Below, one piece after another: positions 24,572 to 33,713 of a DNA stretch of 64,000 nt. The position numbers and the translations under genes are program-made. Within the stretch, counting starts at the first letter, position 1, and the number at the start of each line of letters is the position of its first letter. A model generated the notes under the pieces. That model searched no databases. It was given only the letters and a program-made list of their open reading frames with translations, and was not told the DNA's origin. This DNA is from Paracoccus onubensis (GTDB lineage Bacteria; Pseudomonadota; Alphaproteobacteria; Rhodobacterales; Rhodobacteraceae): assembly GCF_003591515.1 (NCBI RefSeq), contig NZ_QZCG01000003.1:248001-312000 (forward strand), read 5' to 3'.

Positions 24572-26112
24572 GCCCCCAGACCCCCGTTCCCGACACGAAG
24601 CCCAACCCCGAACAGGTCGTGCTTGCCGCCCGGAGCGTCGCCAAATCCTATGGCAACGTCCATGCGCTGAAGGGTGTCAATTTCGACATCCACCAAGGTC
24701 AGGTCACCACCCTGTTCGGTGAGAACGGGGCGGGTAAATCCACGTTGATGAAGGTTCTTTCAGGTGTGATTCAGCCGACCTCTGGCGAGATCATCCTTGA
24801 TGGTCAGCCGGTGGTGTTCGGCAATGCCGCCGGGGCGCGGGACCACGGGATCTCGATCATCCATCAGGAATTGTCACTCGCGCCCAATCTGTCGGTGCGC
24901 GACAATATCTTCATGGGCCGCGAGTTGCACGGCACCGCGGGCGTCGATTTCGCCGAAGAGGAGCGCCAGACCCGCAAGCTGATGGAGGAGCTTGAAGAGG
25001 ATATCGACCCGCTGACCCCGGTCGAGGATCTGCGCCTTGGCCAGCAGCAGATCGTCGAGATCGCCCGCGCCCTTTCGGTCAACAGCCGCATCCTGATCAT
25101 GGACGAGCCGACCTCGGCGCTTTCGGCCAGCGAGGTCGAGGTGCTGTTCAAGGTCATCCGCGACCTGACGGCGCGGGGTGTCTCTATCGTTTATATCTCG
25201 CATCATCTGGAAGAAGCGCTGACCATTACCGATCATGCGGTTGTCCTGCGCGACGGAAACATGACCGCCTATGCGCCCCGTGCCGAGATCGATCTGGAAT
25301 GGATCGTGCGCAATATGGTTGGCGAGAATTACGATCTGGGTTCCCCTCCGGGCGGGTACGAGATGGGCGAGGTCGCGCTGTCGATCCGCAATCTGTCGGT
25401 TCCCGACGCTTCCGGCGTCGACCTTGTGCGAGACCTGTCGCTGGATGTCCGTGCAGGCGAAATTGTCTGTGTTTATGGCTTGATGGGCGCTGGCCGGACC
25501 GAATTGCTGGAGGCTGTCGCCGGAAGGTTGGCGAAAACCGGCGGCGAGATCGTTCTGGAAGGCCGCGAGGTTTCGCATCTTTCCATCGGAGAACGTATCG
25601 CCCGCGGTCTTGCGCTTGTGCCCGAAGATCGCCAGCGCGACGGACTTGTCCAGACCATGAGCGTGGGACAGAACCTGTCCCTGGCCTCGATCCGCGATTT
25701 CACCAAAGGCCTGTTCACGCAGCACCGCGCCGAGAAGAAACTGATCCAGGATTCGATCCGCGAGGTTACCGTCAAGACCGATGGCGGTGATGCGTCTATC
25801 GGTTCGCTTTCCGGCGGCAACCAGCAGAAGGTGGTGATCGGCAAGATTTTGGCGACCAGACCTCGCGTCATCATGCTGGACGAGCCGTCGCGCGGCATCG
25901 ATATCGGCGCCAAGGCCGAGGTGTTCAGGCTGCTGGCCGAAGGCGCGAAACAGGGGCTGGCGGTGCTGTATTCGACCTCGGAGGTGGGTGAATGCCTGTC
26001 CATCGCGCATCGGATCATCGTCATGCACAAGGGCCGGGTCTCGGCTGTCTTCGATTCCAACGCATCCAAAGAACAGATCATGGCCGCTTCGGGCGAAGCC
26101 GAGGCCGCATGA
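24568..26112 (+). CDS. eryE: Sugar ABC transporter ATP-binding protein (EryE-like)
   Basis: A 514-residue duplicated ATPase of the RbsA/MglA type. The first domain has Walker A GENGAGKST, signature LRLGQQQIVEIARALS and Walker B ILIMDEPTSA. The second has the degenerate Walker A GLMGAGRTE, signature LSGGNQQKVVIGK and VIMLDEPSRGIDIG. The weak second P-loop is normal for this class. Set in the ery locus, the transporter probably imports erythritol or a related polyol, as EryEFG does in rhizobia; the substrate is inferred from position. Confidence 0.9.
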   Translation: MSPQTPVPDTKPNPEQVVLAARSVAKSYGNVHALKGVNFDIHQGQVTTLFGENGAGKSTLMKVLSGVIQPTSGEIILDGQPVVFGNAAGARDHGISIIHQELSLAPNLSVRDNIFMGRELHGTAGVDFAEEERQTRKLMEELEEDIDPLTPVEDLRLGQQQIVEIARALSVNSRILIMDEPTSALSASEVEVLFKVIRDLTARGVSIVYISHHLEEALTITDHAVVLRDGNMTAYAPRAEIDLEWIVRNMVGENYDLGSPPGGYEMGEVALSIRNLSVPDASGVDLVRDLSLDVRAGEIVCVYGLMGAGRTELLEAVAGRLAKTGGEIVLEGREVSHLSIGERIARGLALVPEDRQRDGLVQTMSVGQNLSLASIRDFTKGLFTQHRAEKKLIQDSIREVTVKTDGGDASIGSLSGGNQQKVVIGKILATRPRVIMLDEPSRGIDIGAKAEVFRLLAEGAKQGLAVLYSTSEVGECLSIAHRIIVMHKGRVSAVFDSNASKEQIMAASGEAEAA

Positions 26113-26138
26113 GCGTCGAGAGCAAGAGGGAAAACCCC

Positions 26139-27182
26139 ATGTCTGACACGACCAACACCCAAACGGCAAAGCGTTCGACTGGCGGTTTCGATATCGCCCG
26201 CCTGCTGCTGGAGGGACGGGCGTTCTTTGCCCTGATCGTGATCATCGCGGTGTTTTCATATATGTCGCCGAACTATTTCACGACCAGCAATTTCCTGATC
26301 ATGTCCAGCCATGTGGCGATTTACGGGCTGCTGGCCATCGGCATGTTGCTGGTGATCCTGAATGGCGGGATCGACCTGTCTGTGGGGTCGATCCTTGCGC
26401 TTGCCGGGGTCAGTGCGGGCGCGATGATGCAGGGGATCGAATTGCAGGCGCTTGGTGTGATCCTGTACCCGCCGGTCTGGGCGGTGGTTGTGCTGACATG
26501 CGTGCTGGGTGCGTTTGTCGGGGCGGTGAACGGCGTACTGATCTCGATCTTCAAGGTGCCCGCCTTCGTCGCGACGCTTGGCGTGATGTATGTCGCGCGA
26601 GGCGTGGCGCTGCTGATGACCAACGGGCTGACCTATAACAATCTGGCGGGCAAGGCCGAGTTCGGAAATACCGGGTTCAACTGGTTGGGTTTCAGCCGCA
26701 TCGCCGGGATTCCGATCTCGGTTCTGGTGCTGGCGGCGGCGGCGATCATTGCCGGGTTGATGTTGTCGCGCTCGGCCTTCGGACGCTGGCTTTACGCCTC
26801 GGGCGGCAATGAACGCGCGGCGGAACTGTCCGGCGTTCCGACCCGCAGGGTGAAGATCGCCGTCTATACACTGTCGGGTATCCTGTCGGCCATCGCGGGG
26901 CTGGTTCTGGCATCGCAACTGACCTCGGCCGGGCCGACCGCCGGGCAGACCTATGAACTGACGGCGATTGCCGCTGTCGTGATTGGTGGCGCGGCCCTGA
27001 CGGGCGGACGCGGCACGGTGCGGGGCACCATGCTGGGGGCTTTCGTGATCGGCTTTCTGTCGGACGGTCTGGTGATCATCGGCGTCTCGTCCTACTGGCA
27101 GACGGTTTTCACCGGCGCCGTGATCGTGCTGGCCGTGCTGATGAACTCGCTGCAATACGGGCGTGGCGGCCGCAAGGTCTGA
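26139..27182 (+). CDS. eryF: Sugar ABC transporter permease (EryF-like)
   Basis: A 347-residue permease of the RbsC/BPD_transp_2 family with about nine hydrophobic helices, the LLVILNGGIDLSVGSILALA signature at about residues 75-95 and GRGTVRGTMLGAFVIGFLSDG near the C-terminus. Two starts compete: the ATG at 26109 overlaps the ATPase stop as ATGA, and the ATG at 26139 has AAGAGGG eight bases upstream. I prefer the second, but the first is possible and adds ten residues. Confidence 0.9.
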   Translation: MSDTTNTQTAKRSTGGFDIARLLLEGRAFFALIVIIAVFSYMSPNYFTTSNFLIMSSHVAIYGLLAIGMLLVILNGGIDLSVGSILALAGVSAGAMMQGIELQALGVILYPPVWAVVVLTCVLGAFVGAVNGVLISIFKVPAFVATLGVMYVARGVALLMTNGLTYNNLAGKAEFGNTGFNWLGFSRIAGIPISVLVLAAAAIIAGLMLSRSAFGRWLYASGGNERAAELSGVPTRRVKIAVYTLSGILSAIAGLVLASQLTSAGPTAGQTYELTAIAAVVIGGAALTGGRGTVRGTMLGAFVIGFLSDGLVIIGVSSYWQTVFTGAVIVLAVLMNSLQYGRGGRKV

Positions 27183-27271
27183 CCCGCCAGACGAAAACCG
27201 CCCGGCCCGAACGGGGACCGGGTGTCATCCCTGCCAGACGCGGCAGACAACCAACCCGAAGGGAGAGAGAC

Positions 27272-28219
27272 ATGACCAAGATGACGCGCCGCCTGTTACT
27301 GGCCGCCACTGCAAGCCTGCCGTTGATGGCCGGTTCGGCATGGGCCGAAGGGCTGATAACGATCATCGTCAACGATCCGGCGAACCCCTATTGGTTCACC
27401 GAAGGCGAGGTTGCCAAGGCGACCGCCGAGGAACTGGGCTACACGGCGAATGTTGCGGCCCACAAGGGCGATACCAATACCGAAAGCACCCTGATCGACA
27501 CCGCGATCACCAACAAGTCGGTGGCGATCATTCTTGACCCGGCGAATGCCGACGGCTCGATCGGCGCGGTCAGGAAGGCCGTGGATGCCGGTATCCCGGT
27601 TCTGACCGTGAATGCCGAGATCAATGAAAGCGATCTGGCCAAGGCGCAGCTTGTCTCGAATAACGCGCAGGGCGCGGCGCTTGGCGCTCAGGCATGGGTC
27701 GAGGCCGTGGGCGACAGCGGCCAATATGTCGAATTGTTCGGCGCTCCGCCCGACAATAATGCCGCGACCCGCTCGAACGGGTTCGAAACGGTTCTGAGCC
27801 AGTATCCCGATCTTGAAGAGGTCGATGAAGAAGTCGCCAACTGGGATCGCACCCAGGGCTATCAGAAGATGCAATCCATGCTGCAGGCCAATCCCGATAT
27901 CATCGGTGTGATCTCGGGCAATGACGAGATGGCCCTGGGCGCGATTGCGGCGTTGAAAGAGGCCGGTAAGCTGGAGCAGATCAAGGTCGGTGGTTTCGAC
28001 GGCTCACCCGATGCGGTCGAGGCGGTGAAGGCCGGCGAATTGCAGTACACTGTCCTTCAGCCGGTCGCGGTATTTGCCGATGAGGCGGTACGGCAGGCTG
28101 ATAATTTCATCAAGACGGGTGAAACCGGCGCGGATGCGGAAAAGCAGCTTTTCGACTGTATCCTGATCACCAAGGATAACGCGGATCAGATAACTTCGCC
28201 TTTCGTGCTGGAACAGTAA
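27272..28219 (+). CDS. eryG: Periplasmic sugar-binding protein (EryG-like)
   Basis: A 315-residue periplasmic binding protein of the ribose/xylose class (Peripla_BP_4). It starts with a signal peptide (MTKMTRRLLLAATASLPLM, cleavage after AWA). Ligand-region motifs include VNDPANPYWFTEGEVAKA, GFDGSPDAVEAV and GNDEMALGAIAAL. GGGAGAGAG precedes the ATG. It is the last gene of the transporter operon, closed by a strong terminator. Confidence 0.93.
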   Translation: MTKMTRRLLLAATASLPLMAGSAWAEGLITIIVNDPANPYWFTEGEVAKATAEELGYTANVAAHKGDTNTESTLIDTAITNKSVAIILDPANADGSIGAVRKAVDAGIPVLTVNAEINESDLAKAQLVSNNAQGAALGAQAWVEAVGDSGQYVELFGAPPDNNAATRSNGFETVLSQYPDLEEVDEEVANWDRTQGYQKMQSMLQANPDIIGVISGNDEMALGAIAALKEAGKLEQIKVGGFDGSPDAVEAVKAGELQYTVLQPVAVFADEAVRQADNFIKTGETGADAEKQLFDCILITKDNADQITSPFVLEQ

Positions 28220-28227
28220 GACAGGAC

Positions 28228-28251
28228 GGGGCGCGATTTTCGCGCCCCTTT
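28228..28251 (+). terminator. Strong Rho-independent terminator of the transporter operon
   Basis: GGGGCGCG (28228-28235), loop ATTTT, CGCGCCCC (28241-28248), then TTT. The stem is perfect and starts nine bases after the binding-protein stop. Confidence 0.85.
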
Positions 28252-28312
28252 CATTCCCGCCGGGTGGGATATTGCCTATCGGCTCGCCCGACCTTGGGGG
28301 CAGGAGAATCGC

Positions 28313-29173
28313 ATGACCGACAGTCAGGAGCCTATCGAAAGCCTTGTTTCGGGCGATCTTCCCAGCGACAGCCGTCAGGCCCGCCAGATCGCCCGCCGTC
28401 AGATGATGGCAGAAGCGGTGATGGCCGAGGGAACGATGCGGATCGAGGATCTGACCGAGCGTTTCGGCATCAGCCTGATGACAGCGCACAGGGATCTGGA
28501 CGAGTTGGCAAGCCGCGGATTGTTGCGCAAGTCACGGGGTGTCGTCTCGGCGGCACCGACCCGGGTGGTAGAGGCAAGCGGCGTTTATCGCGATACGAGG
28601 CAGGCTGCGGAAAAGGCGGCGATCGCAGCTTTGGCCGCCCGCATCATCGAGCCGGGGCAAGCGGTATTCTTCGACGATTCGACTACGGTAGCCCGGATGG
28701 TGCCGCATTTGGCGGATAAGGTTCCGCTGACCGCGATTACCAATTCCGTCGGGCTGGTGAATGAGCTTGTCGAGATTCTCGACCTGACATTGCTGGGGCT
28801 GGGCGGCCAGTATCACAATTGGTGCAACGCATTCATGGGGCCCGCGACAATCGCCGAGATTCGCCGGCTTCGTGCCGATCTGGTGTTTCTGTCCATGTCC
28901 GCGATCATTGACGGAATGGTTTTCCATCAAAGCCCCGATATGCTGGAGACAAAGCGCGCGATGTTCAATAGCGCTGCCCGGCGCGTTCTTCTGGCCGATC
29001 ACACGAAATTCGAGCGCCGCGCTCTTTATGCGATGGAGCCGCTTGAGCGCTTCGACATCATCATCGTAGACGACGGAACCCCGCCGTCATTGATCGAGCG
29101 GATGAAGAAACAGGGGATCGAGGTCCGGATGGCGAAAGTCGAACTTGCCGGCGGCCAGAAGGTTTCCGGCTGA
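28313..29173 (+). CDS. DeoR-family transcriptional regulator
   Basis: A 286-residue protein with a DeoR helix-turn-helix at about residues 25-80 (EDLTERFGISLMTAHRDLDE) and the DeoRC sugar-phosphate-sensing domain (FFDDSTTVARMVPHL, LLGLGGQYHNWCNAFMGP, LADHTKFERRALYAM). A DeoR gene accompanies ery genes in Brucella and rhizobia (eryR-like), often followed by tpiB and rpiB. Here it is followed by an unrelated convergent gene. It is separated from the transporter operon by a terminator, so it has its own promoter. Probable ligand: a phosphorylated tetrose (inference). Confidence 0.9.
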   Translation: MTDSQEPIESLVSGDLPSDSRQARQIARRQMMAEAVMAEGTMRIEDLTERFGISLMTAHRDLDELASRGLLRKSRGVVSAAPTRVVEASGVYRDTRQAAEKAAIAALAARIIEPGQAVFFDDSTTVARMVPHLADKVPLTAITNSVGLVNELVEILDLTLLGLGGQYHNWCNAFMGPATIAEIRRLRADLVFLSMSAIIDGMVFHQSPDMLETKRAMFNSAARRVLLADHTKFERRALYAMEPLERFDIIIVDDGTPPSLIERMKKQGIEVRMAKVELAGGQKVSG

Positions 29174-29202
29174 ACCAGACACGCTTCCGGCCGTGATCCG
29201 GT

Positions 29203-30315
29203 TCAGATGTCCCACCATCCCAACCGTTTGAGCTTGTCGCGAATCGCCTTTTCTTTCGGCGGAAGATCGGCGCGGTTGAATTTGCTGCGGATCTTGCCGC
29301 GTCCCTTGCCCTGAAAGATCAGTTTGCGGGCGGCGTCCCAGTTCTTGACGTGTTTCTTGATCTTGTTCGGCGCCACAACCTTTTCCAGCGTTTCGACAAC
29401 CTTGTCGGATTCGCGGGCGTAAAGCAGCGGCAGGTTGCGGTAATGGCAGGTGACATCGCCGTCCAGCCCGGTGGTCCCGGGGTCCGGCCGTCCGCCTCCG
29501 AAGGAATGGATGACCAAAGGCAATACGATCTGGTCCAGCCAGGGATCCAGGCTTTGACAGGCAAGCTCATCCTGCGGGTCGTCGCGGATGGCCATTGCCC
29601 AGTTCAGGAAACGTCGTCCGAATTCATCGGGATCCGGGCCAAAGAACCAGCCTGCATTGAAATAAAGATAACGCTCCCAATGTTCGTCAGGCTGGCGCAG
29701 ATCCAGCGTGCTGGCGAAATCAAGGCCAAAGCGATCATAGAGCGATTTCCAGATCTCATTGTAGCCGGGGCCGTAAAGGGGCGGGATCGGCCATGTTCCC
29801 TCGCGCCGCATCGAGGCGGAAGGGCGGTCGAAATCGAATGTCATGCCGTCAAGCGGGCCGGTCACAAGCGTGTCGGTGTCGAAGAAGATGAACGGTTCTC
29901 GGGCGGGCAGAACCTGCAGCGCCTCGATCTTGTTGCCATAGGGATAGGACGCGCCGAAATGCTGCGCGGTGAAGGGACGGATTTCCGCGCCCAGCCAGAT
30001 AAGGGCCTCGCGAATCTCGGGTTGAATCGCAATGTCGTGATCCTTCCAGGCGCCTTCGGACAAAGGCTCGGCCACGATGAACGTTCCTTTGTAATCCGGA
30101 GAGCTGTCCCGAAGGCTGGCTGCGAAGATCAGGGCTTCGTATTGCAGCCGCCCGTTCTGGGCGACGATCAGCAGATTCGCGGGGGCCTTGCGGGTCCTTG
30201 CCTTCGGGGCTGCGGGCGTGACCTTGCGGGAGGTCGTGGATTTTCTGGACGAGCTGGACTTTGCTGTTGCTGTGGTTTTTTTCTGAACAGCTTTCGGACT
30301 GTCTGACTGGGCCAT
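29203..30315 (-). CDS. Glycosyltransferase-like protein with basic low-complexity N-terminus
   Basis: A 370-residue protein. Residues 1-45 are rich in Lys, Ser, Thr and Ala (KKTTATAKSSSSRKSTTSRK), like a nucleic-acid-binding or flexible tail. The rest resembles a glycosyltransferase-A fold, with a DxD-like motif in EPFIFFDTDTLVTGPLDG, YFNAGWFFGP, and a basic C-terminal tail. No signal peptide or membrane helix. The ATG at 30315 has AAGGA seven bases upstream and is preferred to 30330. Homologues seem common in Rhodobacteraceae as hypothetical proteins; acceptor and donor are unknown. Confidence 0.75.
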   Translation of the reverse strand: MAQSDSPKAVQKKTTATAKSSSSRKSTTSRKVTPAAPKARTRKAPANLLIVAQNGRLQYEALIFAASLRDSSPDYKGTFIVAEPLSEGAWKDHDIAIQPEIREALIWLGAEIRPFTAQHFGASYPYGNKIEALQVLPAREPFIFFDTDTLVTGPLDGMTFDFDRPSASMRREGTWPIPPLYGPGYNEIWKSLYDRFGLDFASTLDLRQPDEHWERYLYFNAGWFFGPDPDEFGRRFLNWAMAIRDDPQDELACQSLDPWLDQIVLPLVIHSFGGGRPDPGTTGLDGDVTCHYRNLPLLYARESDKVVETLEKVVAPNKIKKHVKNWDAARKLIFQGKGRGKIRSKFNRADLPPKEKAIRDKLKRLGWWDI

Positions 30316-30659
30316 TTGAAAATCCTTCATAACGATGAGACCGTTTGATTAAAAATCACTGCCTGGAAACTAACCCAGCTGGCGGGTCAGTTAAAGATCG
30401 CATTGAATCGGATTGTTCACATTGCGCTGTGATCCGCGGAACCGGCTGCCGTGTTTGCCCGATCCGTTATCGAATGCCGGAAGTTTGATCATTGGACAGG
30501 TTGGATACTTGCAGCCCCTTCGCCGCCTTTCTATAGAAGGCGGCATGGATTTTCTGGTGTTCGGCCCTCGAATTACTTGCCCGGTGGTGTGATTTTTCGC
30601 GCCGCCGGGTCCGATGATGCCTGACAAGCCCCCCGAATGCCCGAAGTAAGGAACGCCAG
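30316..30659. other. Divergent intergenic region before ileS
   Basis: A 344-base gap between two divergent genes. No coding frame is convincing. It holds a perfect palindrome at 30522-30544; no T-box or other recognisable leader for ileS is present. Confidence 0.5.
30522..30544. repeat. Inverted repeat upstream of ileS
   Basis: GCCGCCTT (30522-30529) and AAGGCGGC (30537-30544) are perfect 8-base arms around TCTATAG. It lies 116 bases upstream of ileS. It could be an operator or part of the 5' leader; no T-run follows, so a terminator is unlikely. Confidence 0.45.
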
Positions 30660-33581
30660 ATGAGCGCCGAGACACCCGATTACCGCGATACCGTTTTCCT
30701 GCCCCAGACCGATTTTCCGATGCGTGCCGGCCTGCCTGCGCGGGAGCCCGACTGGCTGGCTCGGTGGGAACGTATCGGCATCTATGACCGGCTGCGCGAG
30801 CGGGCAGGGGATCGCAAGCCGTTCATCCTGCATGACGGCCCCCCCTATGCGAATGGCAACCTGCATATCGGACATGCGCTGAACAAGGTGCTGAAGGATT
30901 TCATCACCCGCAGTCAGCAGATGATGGGGCGCGATTCGCGCTATGTGCCGGGCTGGGACTGTCACGGATTGCCGATCGAGTGGAAGATCGAAGAGCAATA
31001 TCGCGCCAAGGGGCAGGACAAGGACGCCGTGGATGTGGTCGAGTTCCGCCGTCAGTGCCGCCGTTTCGCGGATGAATGGATCGACATCCAGCGGCAGGAA
31101 TTCAAGCGGCTGGGCGTGACCGGAAAGTGGGAGGATCCCTATCTGACCATGAATTTCCATGCCGAGGCGGTGATCGCCGCGGAATTCATGAAACTGCTGA
31201 TGAACGGCTCGCTTTATCAGGGCAGCAAGCCGGTCATGTGGTCGCCGGTCGAAAAGACCGCACTGGCCGAAGCCGAGGTCGAATATCATGACAAGGAAAG
31301 CGATACGATCTGGGTCCGCTTCCCGGTTCTGAACGGGGAAGAAGCCGGGCTGGGCGCCTGCGATGTCGTGATCTGGACGACGACTCCCTGGACGATCCCG
31401 TCCAACAAGGGCGTGGTTTACGGGGCCGATTATTCCTATGGCCTTTACGAGGTGACGGATCGGCCCGAGGAATGCTGGGCCAGCATCGGTGACCGTTACC
31501 TGCTGGCCGACAAGCTGGCCGAAGGGGTGCTGGCCAAGGCGCGGCTGGAACCCGGCATGTATCGCCGTATCGGTGACGTGAATGCTGAAACCCTTGCAGG
31601 GTTGCGGCTTGCTCACCCGCTTGCAGGGGTCGAGGGCGGAGAGGGCGAATGGGATGCCCCGCGCGATTTCCGTGCCGCGCCCTTCGTGACCGATGAGGAG
31701 GGGACGGGTTTCGTTCACTGTGCCCCCAGTCACGGCATGGAAGAATTCGAGATGTATCGCGATGCCGGGATGCTGGCCGAGGTCATCACCTATAACGTGC
31801 TGGAGGACGGCAGTTATCGCGCGGATCTGCCGCTGTTCGGCGGCAAGCAGATCCTCAGGCCAAACGGCAAGGAGGGCAATGCCAACCGCGCCGTGATCGA
31901 GGCTTTGATCGCTTCCGGAAAATTGCTGGCGCGCGGCAAGATCAAGCACAGCTACCCGCATAGCTGGCGCTCGAAAGCGCCGCTGATCTATCGCAATACG
32001 GCGCAATGGTTCGCCGCCATCGACAAGGCGCTGGATGACGGCATGGGTGAGCATGGCGATACGATCCGCGCGCGGGCATTGGCGTCGATCGATCAGCTTG
32101 TGAAATGGACCCCGCAATCCGGGCGCAACCGGATCCATGCGATGGTCGAAAACCGGCCTGATTGGGTGCTGTCGCGTCAGCGGGCATGGGGCGTGCCATT
32201 GACCTGTTTTATCAGGAAGAGCACCATGCCGACTGACGATGATTTCCTGCTTAGGAATCAAACGGTCAATGATCGTATCGTCGAAGCTTTCGAGGCCGAG
32301 GGCGCGGATGTCTGGTATCAGGACGGTTTCAAGGCGCGTATGCTGGACGGTATCGCTGATCCGGCAGATTACGATCAGGTCATGGATGTGCTGGATGTGT
32401 GGTTCGATTCGGGTTCGACCCATGCTTTCGTGATCCGCGATCGCGAGGATGGCAGCCCCGACGGCATCGCTGATCTGTATCTGGAAGGTACAGACCAGCA
32501 TCGCGGCTGGTTCCAGTCATCCTTGCTGCAAGCCTGTGCGACCAAGGGGCGCGCGCCCTATCGCGGCGTCCTGACGCATGGTTTCACGCTGGACGCCAAG
32601 GGCATGAAAATGTCCAAGTCGCTGGGAAATACCATCGTTCCCGCCGAGGTCGTGAAACAATATGGCGCGGATATTCTGCGGCTATGGGTGGCACAGGTGG
32701 ATTACACCGCCGACAGTCGCATCGGCCCCGAGATCCTCAAGGGAACGGCGGACAGCTATCGCCGGCTGCGCAATACGCTGCGCTTCATGCTGGGCAATCT
32801 GGCCGGGTTCGATGAGGATGAAAAATTACCCCTGGCGGAAATGCCCGAGTTGGAGCAATGGGTTCTGCACCGGCTTGCGCAGCTCGATCATGCGGTGCGC
32901 GGCGGCTATAACGCCTATGATTTCCAGGGCGTATTTCAGAAGCTGTTCCAGTTCTGCACGGTCGATCTGTCTTCCTTCTATTTCGACATTCGCAAGGATG
33001 CGCTGTATTGCGACGCGCCCGGCAGCAATCGCCGTCGCGCCGCGCGGACGGTTCTGGATATTCTGTTCCATCGCTTGGTGACATGGCTGGCCCCGATCCT
33101 GCCGTTCACGACCGAGGATGTCTGGCTGTCGCGCTTCCCGTCCGAGGATGATTCCGTTCATTTGCACGACTTCCCCGATACTTCGGCGGATTGGCTGAAC
33201 GAGCCGCTGGCACTGAAATGGGAACAGGTGCGCCGCGCGCGCCGGGTTGTGACGGCTGCGCTTGAGATCCGGCGAAGCGACAAGACCATCGGAGCCAGCC
33301 TTGAAGCCGCTCCGATCGTCCATGTCGAGGATGCCGAAATGCTGACTGCGCTGAAATCGGTGAACTTCGCGGATATCTGCATCGTGTCAGACCTTTCGCT
33401 GACCGCCGATCCAATCCCGAACGATGCATTCCGCATGACCGAGATTTCGGGCATCGGTGCGGTTTTCGAGTTGGCCGAGGGTGGCAAATGCCAGCGTTGC
33501 TGGAAAATCCTGCCCGATGTCGGCAGTCATCGGCATCCGGGCGTCTGCGCGCGCTGCGACGCGGTTCTGGGCGACGATTGA
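30660..33581 (+). CDS. ileS: Isoleucyl-tRNA synthetase
   Basis: A 973-residue class I synthetase. The HIGH motif is in PPYANGNLHIGHALNKVLKD (about residues 60-79) and the KMSKS motif in GMKMSKSLGNT (about 650). The editing domain (CP1) lies between, with VIWTTTPWTIPSNKG. The C-terminus has a zinc finger (CQRCWKIL and CARCDAVL). AAGGAA lies seven bases before the ATG. It charges tRNA-Ile and is essential. Convergent with the Sua5-type gene. Confidence 0.97.
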   Translation: MSAETPDYRDTVFLPQTDFPMRAGLPAREPDWLARWERIGIYDRLRERAGDRKPFILHDGPPYANGNLHIGHALNKVLKDFITRSQQMMGRDSRYVPGWDCHGLPIEWKIEEQYRAKGQDKDAVDVVEFRRQCRRFADEWIDIQRQEFKRLGVTGKWEDPYLTMNFHAEAVIAAEFMKLLMNGSLYQGSKPVMWSPVEKTALAEAEVEYHDKESDTIWVRFPVLNGEEAGLGACDVVIWTTTPWTIPSNKGVVYGADYSYGLYEVTDRPEECWASIGDRYLLADKLAEGVLAKARLEPGMYRRIGDVNAETLAGLRLAHPLAGVEGGEGEWDAPRDFRAAPFVTDEEGTGFVHCAPSHGMEEFEMYRDAGMLAEVITYNVLEDGSYRADLPLFGGKQILRPNGKEGNANRAVIEALIASGKLLARGKIKHSYPHSWRSKAPLIYRNTAQWFAAIDKALDDGMGEHGDTIRARALASIDQLVKWTPQSGRNRIHAMVENRPDWVLSRQRAWGVPLTCFIRKSTMPTDDDFLLRNQTVNDRIVEAFEAEGADVWYQDGFKARMLDGIADPADYDQVMDVLDVWFDSGSTHAFVIRDREDGSPDGIADLYLEGTDQHRGWFQSSLLQACATKGRAPYRGVLTHGFTLDAKGMKMSKSLGNTIVPAEVVKQYGADILRLWVAQVDYTADSRIGPEILKGTADSYRRLRNTLRFMLGNLAGFDEDEKLPLAEMPELEQWVLHRLAQLDHAVRGGYNAYDFQGVFQKLFQFCTVDLSSFYFDIRKDALYCDAPGSNRRRAARTVLDILFHRLVTWLAPILPFTTEDVWLSRFPSEDDSVHLHDFPDTSADWLNEPLALKWEQVRRARRVVTAALEIRRSDKTIGASLEAAPIVHVEDAEMLTALKSVNFADICIVSDLSLTADPIPNDAFRMTEISGIGAVFELAEGGKCQRCWKILPDVGSHRHPGVCARCDAVLGDD

Positions 33582-33713
33582 TCCCGCAGGATTGACGGGC
33601 TTCGCCGATTGGCCGTGCTGTAACCTTGTGGCACCGCTATCGGCTGCAAGAAGAAATTTGCGGCTGCGCAACAAGCCGGTGAGGTTCGTGTCTGGATGCG
33701 TGACGCGATCCGT

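Noticed and set aside
29170..29206. CTGAACC/GGTTCAG inverted repeat between the DeoR and glycosyltransferase-like genes as a terminator
   Set aside because: A 23-base spacer and no T-run make it weak, and it partly overlaps coding sequence on both sides.
30331..30659. T-box leader of ileS
   Set aside because: No T-box consensus or antiterminator is visible; only a short palindrome without a T-run.
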